Assembly: GCA_017471185.1 (NCBI GenBank)
Contig: JAFUVZ010000033.1
Span: 1-64,000 of the forward strand
Reading direction: 5' to 3'
Origin: Bacteroidaceae bacterium
GTDB taxonomy: Bacteria > Bacteroidota > Bacteroidia > Bacteroidales > Bacteroidaceae
DNA length: 64,000 bases
Positions 38,499 through 47,832 of the stretch are shown here, piece by piece. Numbering within the stretch: the stretch's first letter is position 1; every line of letters starts with the position of its first letter. Made by a program: the position numbers and the translations under genes. The notes beneath the pieces were generated by a model, which was given only the letters and a program-made list of their open reading frames with translations, had not been told where the DNA came from and did not search any database.

Positions 38499-40478
38499 AT
38501 GAGAAAGCATTTCTATCTGATGGCAATGGCCATCGTGGTGCTGGGCTTCACCGCCTGCACAGACGACCACGACAACACCGTAGAGCCCGTGGTGGTGACC
38601 GACGACAAGCCGTTTGACTACGAGCAGGATATGGATCTGACAGTGCGCCCTGGCGACAACTTCTACCGCTACGTGCTGGGAGCATGGTTAGACAGCGACA
38701 ATCCCTCGCCGTCTATGTATATGCAAATACAGAACAAGATGAATGCGGTATTTGAGAAAGCCGTGTCGGAGTCTGCCGACCCGCTGATGGTCACCGTGCG
38801 CCAACAGGTGGAACAGGCTCTCGCCGACGACAGCCATAGCGTGGTTCTGCTGAGGGAACGCCTGCAGATGCTGGAGCAGGTGGAGACTGCCGACCAGATG
38901 TACGCCGCCTTTGGCCGTCTGCACGAACTGGGCTACAACCCCATCTTCAGCGTGAAGAGCGTCGCCGACGCTGGGCGCAAGGTGGTAGGTGTGCTCACCA
39001 CCGGGGCTATGGATAGGACCATGCAGCAGGTGATGACGACGAAGCAGTCGGCGTATGTGGAACAGTATGTGCCGAAATACTGCGCAATGTTGTCCTCCGT
39101 CGGCTATTCCGAGGACCGCATCCAGCAGATTGCCGACCACGCCGTTCGCGTGGAGACGATGGAACAGCAGGCATTTCGGAGTAACTTCTCCCTGCTGAAG
39201 GCTCCCGAACTGGCACTTACCAGAGTCGCATCCGCTGAGAACGAACCGCTGCTGGAACAGATATACAGCCTGATGGGTATGGACTATCACGAGCTGAAGG
39301 ACAAGGTGGAGGTTGACAACGCGGGGCTTGCCGACCTGCTCAACCTGTTCGCCTCAGCAGCCCACGATGCAGAGACCGTCACGACGCTGCGCGACTACAT
39401 GATCTATAAGGTTATGAATCTGGATGCCCTCATGCTGCCTTCGATGTACAAGACCAGTGCTGCCATCATGAGCGAAGAGGCCGTCTCTCCACTCAAGTAC
39501 TACACGTATCAGATGATGACCGAGACCGTGGGACGCGAGAACATCTATCGCGACGAGTGCCGAGATATCATGGAGCAGATGCGCCGGCTGTTCATCGAGC
39601 GCCTCGACGGACTCGACTGGATGAGCGCCGCCACCAAGGCCGAGGCCAGGAAGAAGGCCGAGCAGATGCTTTTTTTCATCGGCTATCCCGATGAATGGAA
39701 CGAAGCCATGCACCCGCAGACCGGCGGCACCTTCCTGCTGGAGACCGCCACGCAGATACGCCAGTACGCCAACAAGATTGCCCTCCTGCTGGCAGGCAAA
39801 TCGATTGTCGAGGCAGGCTGGGACTACTTGCTGACATTTGCCAACTTCATCACTGACAACGCATGCTACACCCGAAACACCAACGCGCTGCTCATCCTGC
39901 CGGCATGGCTCACGGAGCCGCGTTTCGACGCGACGAAGAACGAGGCCACGCTCTATGCCTGCGCCACCACCTTCGCCCATGAGTTCTGTCACGGATTCGA
40001 TGGCAAGGGCTCCCAATCCGATGCCGAGGGGAATGAGACAGACTGGTGGCAGGCCGAGGACAAAGCCGCCTTCCAGGCTAAACAGCAGCAACTCGTCACG
40101 CTCTTCAACCTGTTGGAAGCCTTCCCCGGCCAGCCCGCCAACGGCGAGAAAACACTGGTGGAAAACATGGCCGACTTCGGCGGCATGGTGCTGACGCTGG
40201 AACTCTACAAGCGCCACCTGCTGCAGCAGGGCTTCCAGAGCCGGGAGATGGACGACCAGATACACAAATTCTTCATTGCCTACGCCCGCATCTGGCAGAT
40301 TGAGACGGAAAGGTCGCTGGAAGCACTGCAGCAGCAGTATCTGACCGACGAACACTCCGCCGCCCACGTCCGCATCAACGGCATGATGCGCCTGCAGGAT
40401 GACTGGTACCGCCTCTACGACGTGAAGCCGACGGACAAACTCTACCTGGCTCCTGAGCAGCGAGTGAAGATTTGGTAA
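38499..40478 (+). CDS. M13-family (neprilysin/PepO-like) zinc metallopeptidase lipoprotein
   Basis: 659 residues. The signal MRKHFYLMAMAIVVLGFTAC places the enzyme as a lipoprotein outside the cytoplasm. The N-terminal M13 domain opens with DLTVRPGDNFYRYVLGAW. The zinc site is FAHEFCHGFDGKGSQ (HExxH near 494) with the third ligand in VENMADFGG (ENxAD near 555). NTNALLILPAWL corresponds to the NAxY/F substrate-binding region. The usual C-terminal CxxW motif is not present; it ends APEQRVKIW. It probably cleaves short peptides at the cell surface. It shares signal sequence and direction with the FISUMP gene 31 bp upstream, so they likely form one operon. Confidence 0.92.
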   Translation: MRKHFYLMAMAIVVLGFTACTDDHDNTVEPVVVTDDKPFDYEQDMDLTVRPGDNFYRYVLGAWLDSDNPSPSMYMQIQNKMNAVFEKAVSESADPLMVTVRQQVEQALADDSHSVVLLRERLQMLEQVETADQMYAAFGRLHELGYNPIFSVKSVADAGRKVVGVLTTGAMDRTMQQVMTTKQSAYVEQYVPKYCAMLSSVGYSEDRIQQIADHAVRVETMEQQAFRSNFSLLKAPELALTRVASAENEPLLEQIYSLMGMDYHELKDKVEVDNAGLADLLNLFASAAHDAETVTTLRDYMIYKVMNLDALMLPSMYKTSAAIMSEEAVSPLKYYTYQMMTETVGRENIYRDECRDIMEQMRRLFIERLDGLDWMSAATKAEARKKAEQMLFFIGYPDEWNEAMHPQTGGTFLLETATQIRQYANKIALLLAGKSIVEAGWDYLLTFANFITDNACYTRNTNALLILPAWLTEPRFDATKNEATLYACATTFAHEFCHGFDGKGSQSDAEGNETDWWQAEDKAAFQAKQQQLVTLFNLLEAFPGQPANGEKTLVENMADFGGMVLTLELYKRHLLQQGFQSREMDDQIHKFFIAYARIWQIETERSLEALQQQYLTDEHSAAHVRINGMMRLQDDWYRLYDVKPTDKLYLAPEQRVKIW

Positions 40479-40505
40479 GTAATAACAACAATAAAATCAA
40501 GAAGT

Positions 40506-41381
40506 ATGAAAAAGATTATGATGACGCTTGCAGCTGTTCTTTGCTGTGCCATCAGCATTTCTGCACAAGATGCAGACAGGAACCGCACCTATAATATTTA
40601 TTTGGGCCATGTGGAATATACCCACAGTGAGGAGAAGATGTCGGCTGGTGAAGCTGTTGGCAAAATACTCACTGGTGTACTTACTGGCCAAACTTCAGTG
40701 GAAGCTACCAAGTACGAGAATGATGTGAGAGTAGCTATTATTAAAGGTCTTGCACAGGCGCATCGCTATCACTTTTTAGAAGAAATGGTGAGGGGTGAGG
40801 ATGCCGATGAAGAAGGTAACCTCATGGTAGATGCCATCATCACCAACATTAAAGCGAAGTCGGGTGCCAACACCACAGTGCTTACTAAAAATAGCAAGGT
40901 GACTCCCACTACTTACTATACAGGAATAGTTGAAGTGTTCCTTAGAGTGAAAGACCTGAAGACTGAGAAGATGGCAGATGTATCGTTAAAAGGCAAAAGC
41001 TCTACCAACTCAACCTATTCTACCCAAGATGGAGCCATCAAGAATGCCATCAGCTCGCTGTCTGCACACATCACCTCTTGGCTCAACAAGCAATTGCCTC
41101 TAAAAGCCAACATCATAGAGGGTGCCAATGTCAAGAGAGACAAGCAGAAGGAAGTGTATATCGACCTGGGTAGAAGTGAAGGAGCCTACAAAGGCCTTCA
41201 CATGGGAGTCTTCAGGGTGAAGACCGTGGCAGGTCGTGAAGCCCAGACGCAGATTGGCAAACTGAGGATTGAGGAGGTGGAAGGCGATGACATCAGCCTC
41301 TGCAAGGTGCAGAGTGGTAGCAAGGACATCAAGGCGGCTATCGAAGCCGGCGAGGAACTAAGGGTGGTATCCATTGAATGA
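40506..41381 (+). CDS. Secreted protein, possibly CsgG/FlgT-like
   Basis: 291 residues with signal peptide MKKIMMTLAAVLCCAISISA and cleavage near SAQD. The middle part (VRVAIIKGLAQAHRYHFLEE and later AIKNAISSLSAHITSWLNKQ) resembles the alpha/beta fold of CsgG/LpoB-type proteins. The C-terminal part (about 215-290: VYIDLGRSEGAYKGLHMGVF) resembles the small beta-domain at the end of FlgT-like proteins. This is a weak pattern-based guess; function is unknown. It follows the M13 gene by 27 bp, but G+C content drops sharply at this point. Confidence 0.55.
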   Translation: MKKIMMTLAAVLCCAISISAQDADRNRTYNIYLGHVEYTHSEEKMSAGEAVGKILTGVLTGQTSVEATKYENDVRVAIIKGLAQAHRYHFLEEMVRGEDADEEGNLMVDAIITNIKAKSGANTTVLTKNSKVTPTTYYTGIVEVFLRVKDLKTEKMADVSLKGKSSTNSTYSTQDGAIKNAISSLSAHITSWLNKQLPLKANIIEGANVKRDKQKEVYIDLGRSEGAYKGLHMGVFRVKTVAGREAQTQIGKLRIEEVEGDDISLCKVQSGSKDIKAAIEAGEELRVVSIE

Positions 41382-41411
41382 GAATCTATTAACAACTAAA
41401 TCAATAAAATC

Positions 41412-41786
41412 ATGAAATCAAAAAGATTAATTATGGGAGTATTGGCACTGATGTGTGCCATGACATTGACAGTGACGATGACCTCTTGTGGTAAAGATGA
41501 GGTGAGGGACATTACGGAAAACCCTATGTACAAAATGGGCTTTGAAGCCATGAGCGGTGGAAATGAAACTTTGTCAGAGATGAACACCATCAATAATGCC
41601 TTCTTAGAAGCATTGGGAGTAACTGACAACACCTTTACCTTCAATGGTGGTGACAACAAGGTGAAGCAGGCTTGTCAGCAAGCGGCCAACAAGCTGAACA
41701 ACATGACATTCATTGGTCATTACAGCTTTGTGGTTCGCAGGATAACCCCAGACACCCCTGTCATTTTCTCGTGGGATGTAAATTGA
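41412..41786 (+). CDS. Small lipoprotein, unknown
   Basis: 124 residues. The lipoprotein signal MKSKRLIMGVLALMCAMTLT ends with the lipobox TSC followed by GKDEV. The mature part, about 95 residues, has a helical segment (NKVKQACQQAANKLNNM) and a short beta-rich end (HYSFVVRRITPDTPVIFSWD). No family is recognised. It is 30 bp downstream of the CsgG-like gene and 23 bp upstream of the double-glycine peptide gene, so all three may be one transcript. Confidence 0.55.
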   Translation: MKSKRLIMGVLALMCAMTLTVTMTSCGKDEVRDITENPMYKMGFEAMSGGNETLSEMNTINNAFLEALGVTDNTFTFNGGDNKVKQACQQAANKLNNMTFIGHYSFVVRRITPDTPVIFSWDVN

Positions 41787-41809
41787 TAACCTTTTAAGAC
41801 TTTAAGATT

Positions 41810-42049
41810 ATGGCAACAATGACAAACGAACAGATTGAGCAGAAGAAACAACTGCTCGCAGAAAAAGTGAAAGAGATGAAAGCCATCTGCAACGAACTCG
41901 CAGAGGCTGGTGCTATTGAACTCTCGGATGATGACCTCGACGAGGTGGCAGGCGGGAAGAAGGTTCCGCTTGGAGTTACACCTCCAGGTTATGAAAAAGC
42001 CATGAGAGACTGGGATAATTTGGAAAAGGGCCGGTATTGGTTGCTCTGA
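41810..42049 (+). CDS. Double-glycine leader peptide precursor (Nif11/NHLP-like leader)
   Basis: 79 residues. Residues 1-34 are an amphipathic, charged helix (KKQLLAEKVKEMKAICNELA). The segment IELSDDDLDEVAGG ending at Gly 48-Gly 49 is the type of leader C-terminus cut by C39 peptidase transporters in bacteriocin and RiPP systems. The presumed core (50-79), KKVPLGVTPPGYEKAMRDWD plus ten more residues ending GRYWLL, has no Cys, Ser or only one Thr, so lanthionine or thioether chemistry is unlikely. No maturase or C39 transporter gene is in the window. Whether it is exported and what it does are unknown. Confidence 0.6.
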   Translation: MATMTNEQIEQKKQLLAEKVKEMKAICNELAEAGAIELSDDDLDEVAGGKKVPLGVTPPGYEKAMRDWDNLEKGRYWLL

Positions 42050-42130
42050 TCATATGTTTTATGGGTTTCTTGTGGCAAAGTTACGAAGAGTATTTGAAAT
42101 AACAGAGTATAAACATAATAATCAAACAAA

Positions 42131-43810
42131 ATGAAGAGAATAGCTAACAGAACATTCAGCAGGCAGGCAGTTGCGACGCTCGCAGCTGTCCTTAGCTGCA
42201 CAATGACAATAATGGTGTTCTCCTCCTGTAGCAAGGATGATGACGAACCAACACCTGTGCCTATAGAAGAACCTATTGAGTATGGGAAAGTCTTCACCTA
42301 CACCCACGAAGGGCAGGCGCTGTACTATGTGATAGGTGAGACATCTCAGACAGCAGCAGTCGTGCCACCCTGCTATCCCGACTATCCAGAGCCAAAGGAT
42401 GAAGATGACGAGATAGACTATTGGCAGGGCTACGAAAAGCCGAAAGGCAAAGTGACGATACCCGGAACCGTTGAATACAGCGGGAAATCCTTCCCTGTAA
42501 CAGCACTTGAAGAAGAGGTATTCTTGTCGTGCAGTGACATTACCAGCGTATCATTGCCTGAGAGCCTTACCATCATCGATGCAGGAGCCTTTGCCGGATG
42601 CAGTAGCCTCACCGATATCAACTTCCCCTCCACATTGACTAAAATAGGAGACTTCGCATTCCAATATGACGGGAAGTTGGGTCCGGACATCGTGATTCCT
42701 GAGAGCGTGACTGAAATCGGCAGAGTAGCATTCGGTGACTGTATCAGCATAGAGTCCATCATCCTGCCTTCTTCACTGCAGAGCGTCAGCCAATATCTTT
42801 TTTATGGTTGTGAGAACCTGACTACCGTCAATATTCCTGAGAGCCTTACCATCATCGATGCAGGAGCCTTTGCCGGATGCAGTAGCCTCACCGATATCAA
42901 CTTCCCCTCCACATTGACTAAAATAGGAGACTTCGCGTTCCAATATGACGGGAAGTTGGGTCCGGACATCGTGATTCCTGAGGGCGTGACTGAAATCGGC
43001 AGAGTAGCATTCGGTGACTGTATCAGCATAGAGTCTATCATCCTGCCTTCTTCACTGCAGAGCGTCAGCCAATATCTTTTTTATGGTTGTGAGAACCTGA
43101 CTACCGTCAATATTCCTGATGGTATCACCTCCATCGGATATGGAGCCTTTGCCAACTGTAGCAGCCTCACAGATATCACCTTCCCTTCTACATTGACCAG
43201 CATCGGAGACTTCGCGTTCCAATATGACGGGAAGTTGGGTCCGGACATCGTGATTCCTGAGGGGGTGACTGAAATAGGCTACGCGGCATTCGGCGACTGC
43301 TATAGCTTGGAGTCCATCGTTCTGCCGAATACACTACAGAGCATCGGAGAATATGCTTTGGCAGCCTGCACCAAGCTCAACAATGTGACTTTCCCTGACC
43401 ATCTGACCCACCTCGGCGAAGGTGCCGTGGAAGACTGCACGTCACTCACCGATTGCCACCTGCCCGCACAGATGGAGTACATTGACAACAGTCTCTTCTT
43501 TAACTGTACAAATCTGCAGACGGTCATCATACCAGATAATGTCTCACGTATCGAAATGTATGCCTTCGAGAAATGTCTGTCGTTGCGCGAATTGAGTCTG
43601 CCAGCTGGCCTTACAGAAATAGAGGACAGCGTGTTTGTCAACGGCACGAAGCTTGAGTCACTAACCCTTGCCAGTGTGGTACCGCCCACTATCTCACAAA
43701 ACTCCTTCGATGACTACGCCACTTCGATTATTGTGCCGAAGGGGGCTGGAGATGCCTACCGCAAAGACGAGATTTGGGGTCGCTTCGCCAACATTAAGGA
43801 AGAAGAATAA
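42131..43810 (+). CDS. BspA-type leucine-rich-repeat surface lipoprotein
   Basis: 559 residues. The lipoprotein signal ends in MVFSSCSKDD (Cys near 33). A linker rich in Pro/Glu/Asp follows, then from about residue 140 to 540 there are 23-residue BspA/LRR_5 repeats of the form SLTDINFPSTLTKIGDFAF and GAFAGCSSL. BspA proteins bind host matrix proteins or other bacteria and are common in Prevotella. Two 93-residue blocks (four repeats each) are almost identical, and a third is a diverged copy. The last part (GDAYRKDEIWGRFANIKEE) is the usual BspA end. It lies 81 bp after the double-glycine peptide gene. Confidence 0.93.
   Translation: MKRIANRTFSRQAVATLAAVLSCTMTIMVFSSCSKDDDEPTPVPIEEPIEYGKVFTYTHEGQALYYVIGETSQTAAVVPPCYPDYPEPKDEDDEIDYWQGYEKPKGKVTIPGTVEYSGKSFPVTALEEEVFLSCSDITSVSLPESLTIIDAGAFAGCSSLTDINFPSTLTKIGDFAFQYDGKLGPDIVIPESVTEIGRVAFGDCISIESIILPSSLQSVSQYLFYGCENLTTVNIPESLTIIDAGAFAGCSSLTDINFPSTLTKIGDFAFQYDGKLGPDIVIPEGVTEIGRVAFGDCISIESIILPSSLQSVSQYLFYGCENLTTVNIPDGITSIGYGAFANCSSLTDITFPSTLTSIGDFAFQYDGKLGPDIVIPEGVTEIGYAAFGDCYSLESIVLPNTLQSIGEYALAACTKLNNVTFPDHLTHLGEGAVEDCTSLTDCHLPAQMEYIDNSLFFNCTNLQTVIIPDNVSRIEMYAFEKCLSLRELSLPAGLTEIEDSVFVNGTKLESLTLASVVPPTISQNSFDDYATSIIVPKGAGDAYRKDEIWGRFANIKEEE
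42557..43114 (+). repeat. Two near-identical 279-bp tandem units in the BspA gene
   Basis: The unit starting at 42557 (CCTGAGAGCCTTACCATC) recurs at 42836 with only a few differences. A third, more diverged unit starts at 43115 at the same spacing. 279 bp is 93 codons, so copy-number change keeps the frame. Confidence 0.95.
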
Positions 43811-43842
43811 ACTCTTCAACTCCTCATCCTTGCAAGAGCAGA

Positions 43843-43996
43843 GCTGATGCTTGCCATAAGCCGTTGCAACGTTTGGCACAAGCCGTCGCAAGGCTTGACA
43901 TTTACAGTCCGAAGCTTTGGTAATGCCGTTACCAAATGCGTGTAATGCCATTACATAGTCAATGTAATGGCATTACACAAACGAAGTAATCATAAA
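43843..43996. repeat. Non-coding 22-bp periodic degenerate array A
   Basis: Seven units in a row, starting at 43843 and every 22 bp, align without gaps. All have A at position 5. Units 1-2 end AAGCCGT and units 4-5 end AATGCCRTT. Units 5 and 6 also make a perfect 17-bp hairpin (43940-43978). No reading frame crosses it. It starts 33 bp after the BspA gene stop. Confidence 0.75.
43940..43978. other. 17-bp perfect inverted repeat in array A
   Basis: GTGTAATGCCATTACAT, 5-nt loop, ATGTAATGGCATTACAC. A weaker inverted repeat TTTGGTAA/TTACCAAA lies just left (43916-43936). There is no T-run after either, so terminator function is doubtful. Confidence 0.85.
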
Positions 43997-44110
43997 TAAC
44001 TCATGTTCCAAAGTTGACTATATAGTAATCGGGAATCATGGGAGATACTGATGTTATTTGGTAAAAACAGCAGCATTTTTCGGTCAAAAACCATGTTTTT
44101 TGCAGGAATG

Positions 44111-44193
44111 TGTCATATCTGTCATAGAAGTGTCATAGAGATAAGGTATGAGGCTCATCGTTTTATGACACTATGACACTTATGACAGATATT
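44111..44193. repeat. Inverted iterons TGTCATA around a 23-bp centre
   Basis: Three TGTCATA copies (44111, 44120, 44131) face three TATGACA copies (44164, 44172, 44181). Together the arms form an almost perfect inverted repeat of about 24 bp (one extra base on the left). The gene remnant of a cytosine methyltransferase starts about 30 bp further on. Confidence 0.85.
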
Positions 44194-44222
44194 TTCAACA
44201 TTTTTTTGTTTTTGTTGATTGC

Positions 44223-44702
44223 CAATGGAAAGTGCTGAACGCTTTAGACTTTGGTGTGCCTCAGAAAAGGGAAAGGGTGATAATCGTGGGGTTCACAGAC
44301 AAGACCAATTATGAGAGGTTTTCATTCGACTTCGTTAAACAGCCCTTTAACCTTGCTGACATATTGGAGAAAGATGAAGATGTTGACCCTTCACTATTTG
44401 CCTCCGATACTATTCTGGAGAAAAGGAAAAACAGTACTAAAGACAAGGAAGTGTTCTATCCTTCAGTATGGCATGAAAATAAGAGTGGCAACATATCAGT
44501 TTTACCCTATGCATGCGCTTTAAGGACAGGCGCTTCATACAACTATCAGCTCATTAATGGTTACAGAAGACCGTCGTCAAGGGAGCTACTTAGATTCCAG
44601 GGATTCCCGGACAAATTCAGAATCAAACAGCCCCCAATGCTTGACATGGAAGAGACGTTGAGACAAATCAATTATTCGGATGACTGGATTGAGCTTCTGT
44701 AG
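44223..44702 (+). pseudogene. C-terminal fragment of a DNA (cytosine-5) methyltransferase
   Basis: The remaining 159 codons hold motif VIII (FGVPQKRERVIIVGF) and motifs IX-X (RRPSSRELLRFQGFPDKF) of a Dcm-type enzyme. The N-terminal two thirds, including the SAM-binding FxGxG motif and the catalytic Pro-Cys motif, are absent. The open frame continues upstream only into the TGTCATA repeats and a stop at 44166. It cannot methylate DNA on its own. A GTG at 44232 could start a 156-residue product, but I regard it as a remnant of a lost restriction-modification or solitary methyltransferase locus. Confidence 0.85.
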
Positions 44703-44762
44703 GTATCATTGCGCATAAAAAATATTTTTGGGTGATGATAGTGGAGTTTGCGGAAAAATGCG

Positions 44763-44770
44763 TATATTTG
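44763..44770 (+). promoter_or_regulatory. guaB: -7 box TATATTTG for guaB
   Basis: Matches TAnnTTTG, 28 bp before the start codon. A TTTG 12 bp upstream is too close for a -33 element. Confidence 0.5.
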
Positions 44771-44780
44771 CACGCAATAA

Positions 44781-46274
<1,494 letters not shown>

Positions 46275-46358
46275 TAACAATTGACGGTTGATAATTGACA
46301 ATTATCCTTGCGGTATGAATTGTTGTCCGTTTTTTATGATGATCGGCAAGATTGAAAG

Positions 46359-47735
46359 ATGATGAAATTGTTTATCTTGATGACAATTATGCTATTTAAT
46401 TGTCAATTGTCAATTGTCAATTGTCAATTAAATAACGGTCAACGTTCTTTGATGGCCCGTGCCGCCCGTGCAGAAGGACTGGACACTACGTCAGCTTTCC
46501 AGAAAAGCATGGAGGCATATAGGGCATCTCTGCTGGCGCAATATACATTTGATGAAGAGGCGGCAGGAGAGGAGGCTCGGCTGGTTTATGACAGATTGAT
46601 TCGTACGCAAGGCGACAGACAGTTGCAGATACGGCAGGTCTTCCATGCCTTCCCTCAGCATGTTCGTCAGTCTGAAATCTATCTGTGGCAGCAACGCATG
46701 GACTCGGTGAGTATGGCTTTGGAAGGCGGAGCTGACTTCCAAATGATGATGTCTCATTATTCAGACATCCAGGAAACCGTGTGGCTGACTCGTTCCCAAC
46801 AGACGGAAGAACTGGAGCAGGTGGCTTTCAGTCTGCAATGCGGACAGATTTCGCAACCTTTTCTTTCCCCACAAGGCATTCATATCGTGCAGCTGATAGA
46901 TGAACGTCAGCTGTCATTTGATGATTTCAAGGCTGATTATTTCCGGCAGATCAAAAGTAGTAACCAGACAAACACCGTGACCGACAGGGCGTTGAACCGT
47001 CTGAAGACAATTTATGGCTTTGCCGAGAATCAGCAGAATGTGAACCTGTTATATCGGAATGGCAAGGCTGATGGCGTGTTGTTCACGCTGGATGGCAAAT
47101 CATTCACAGGTGCTCAGTTCGCTCAGTTCGCTCAGGCATATCCCATGGGAATACGCAGGCAGTATGCCGCTTTCGTGACGCTATGTGTCATGGATTGTCA
47201 TGCAGGTCATCTGGCTGATTCTGCTGAATTCCAACAAGAACTTACTGATGCTGGCGACCGGCTGTTGGCGATGGAGGCCTATCGCATCCATGTGACCGAA
47301 CCGAGTCAAACGAATGAGGCTGGATTGGCAGCTTATTTCTCTAATCATCAGAAAGACTACCATTGGCAAAAGCCCCGTTTCAAGGGGGCAGTAATCCATG
47401 CGGTGAATAAGAAGGTGGCGAAGAAGGTGCGTAAGGTTATCAAGAAAGCGAAAGACGTGGAGTGGGAGGCCATCGAACGTTTGCTGGATGATAAGTCGCG
47501 TAGCCAGGTGAAGGTGGAGCAGGGTATGTTTGAACAGGGTACCAACGCCTTTGTGGATGAGATGGAGTTCAGTGGCAGAAAGGCAGAACCGTTGGCAGGC
47601 TATCCTGTTGTGTTGACAGTAGGCAAGAAGCTAAACGGTCCGGATGACTACCGTGAAGTGCTGGCACAAGTGCAATCTGATTATCGTCAATATCTCGAAA
47701 ATACATGGCTGGAATCCCTCAGAAAGCAAAAATGA
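46359..47735 (+). CDS. Parvulin-type peptidyl-prolyl isomerase, SurA-related
   Basis: 458 residues. The N-terminus has a hydrophobic stretch acting as signal peptide (MMKLFILMTIMLFN). A parvulin-like rotamase domain covers about 90-190, with RQLQIRQVFHAFP, GADFQMMMSHYSD, and the segment LSPQGIHIVQLIDERQ. A second half of unknown fold is helical and basic (KKVAKKVRKVIKKAKDV). It probably assists folding of outer-membrane proteins in the periplasm, together with the next gene. The signal-peptide region is coded by 4.6 copies of the 7-mer AATTGTC (46398-46429), so slippage would shift the frame. The next gene's start lies 97 bp downstream. Confidence 0.8.
   Translation: MMKLFILMTIMLFNCQLSIVNCQLNNGQRSLMARAARAEGLDTTSAFQKSMEAYRASLLAQYTFDEEAAGEEARLVYDRLIRTQGDRQLQIRQVFHAFPQHVRQSEIYLWQQRMDSVSMALEGGADFQMMMSHYSDIQETVWLTRSQQTEELEQVAFSLQCGQISQPFLSPQGIHIVQLIDERQLSFDDFKADYFRQIKSSNQTNTVTDRALNRLKTIYGFAENQQNVNLLYRNGKADGVLFTLDGKSFTGAQFAQFAQAYPMGIRRQYAAFVTLCVMDCHAGHLADSAEFQQELTDAGDRLLAMEAYRIHVTEPSQTNEAGLAAYFSNHQKDYHWQKPRFKGAVIHAVNKKVAKKVRKVIKKAKDVEWEAIERLLDDKSRSQVKVEQGMFEQGTNAFVDEMEFSGRKAEPLAGYPVVLTVGKKLNGPDDYREVLAQVQSDYRQYLENTWLESLRKQK
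46398..46429 (+). repeat. Heptamer tandem repeat (AATTGTC)4.6 in the PPIase signal-peptide region
   Basis: Four perfect AATTGTC units plus AATT within codons 14-24 of the PPIase gene. Related AATTGAC copies lie upstream at about 46281-46305. Seven is not a multiple of three. Confidence 0.95.
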
Positions 47736-47832
47736 TGTTGAAATCACATTAAAAACAGTTAATCTTAAAGGTTATAAGCAAATAAAGCGTTATCTTCGTG
47801 GCGTGAAACAAAATAAAGTAAGAACAGACGAC

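Noticed and set aside
42075..42083. Minus-strand TAACTTTGC after the double-glycine peptide gene
   Set aside because: A perfect -7 box that could drive an antisense RNA, but no -33 element or target product is visible; kept only as a note.
43843..43996. CRISPR array
   Set aside because: Units are adjacent without spacers, differ from each other, and are only 22 bp; no cas genes in the window.
47644..47832. Longer SurA frame
   Set aside because: The extra 63 codons overlap the PPIase gene and would bury the signal peptide that starts at 47833.
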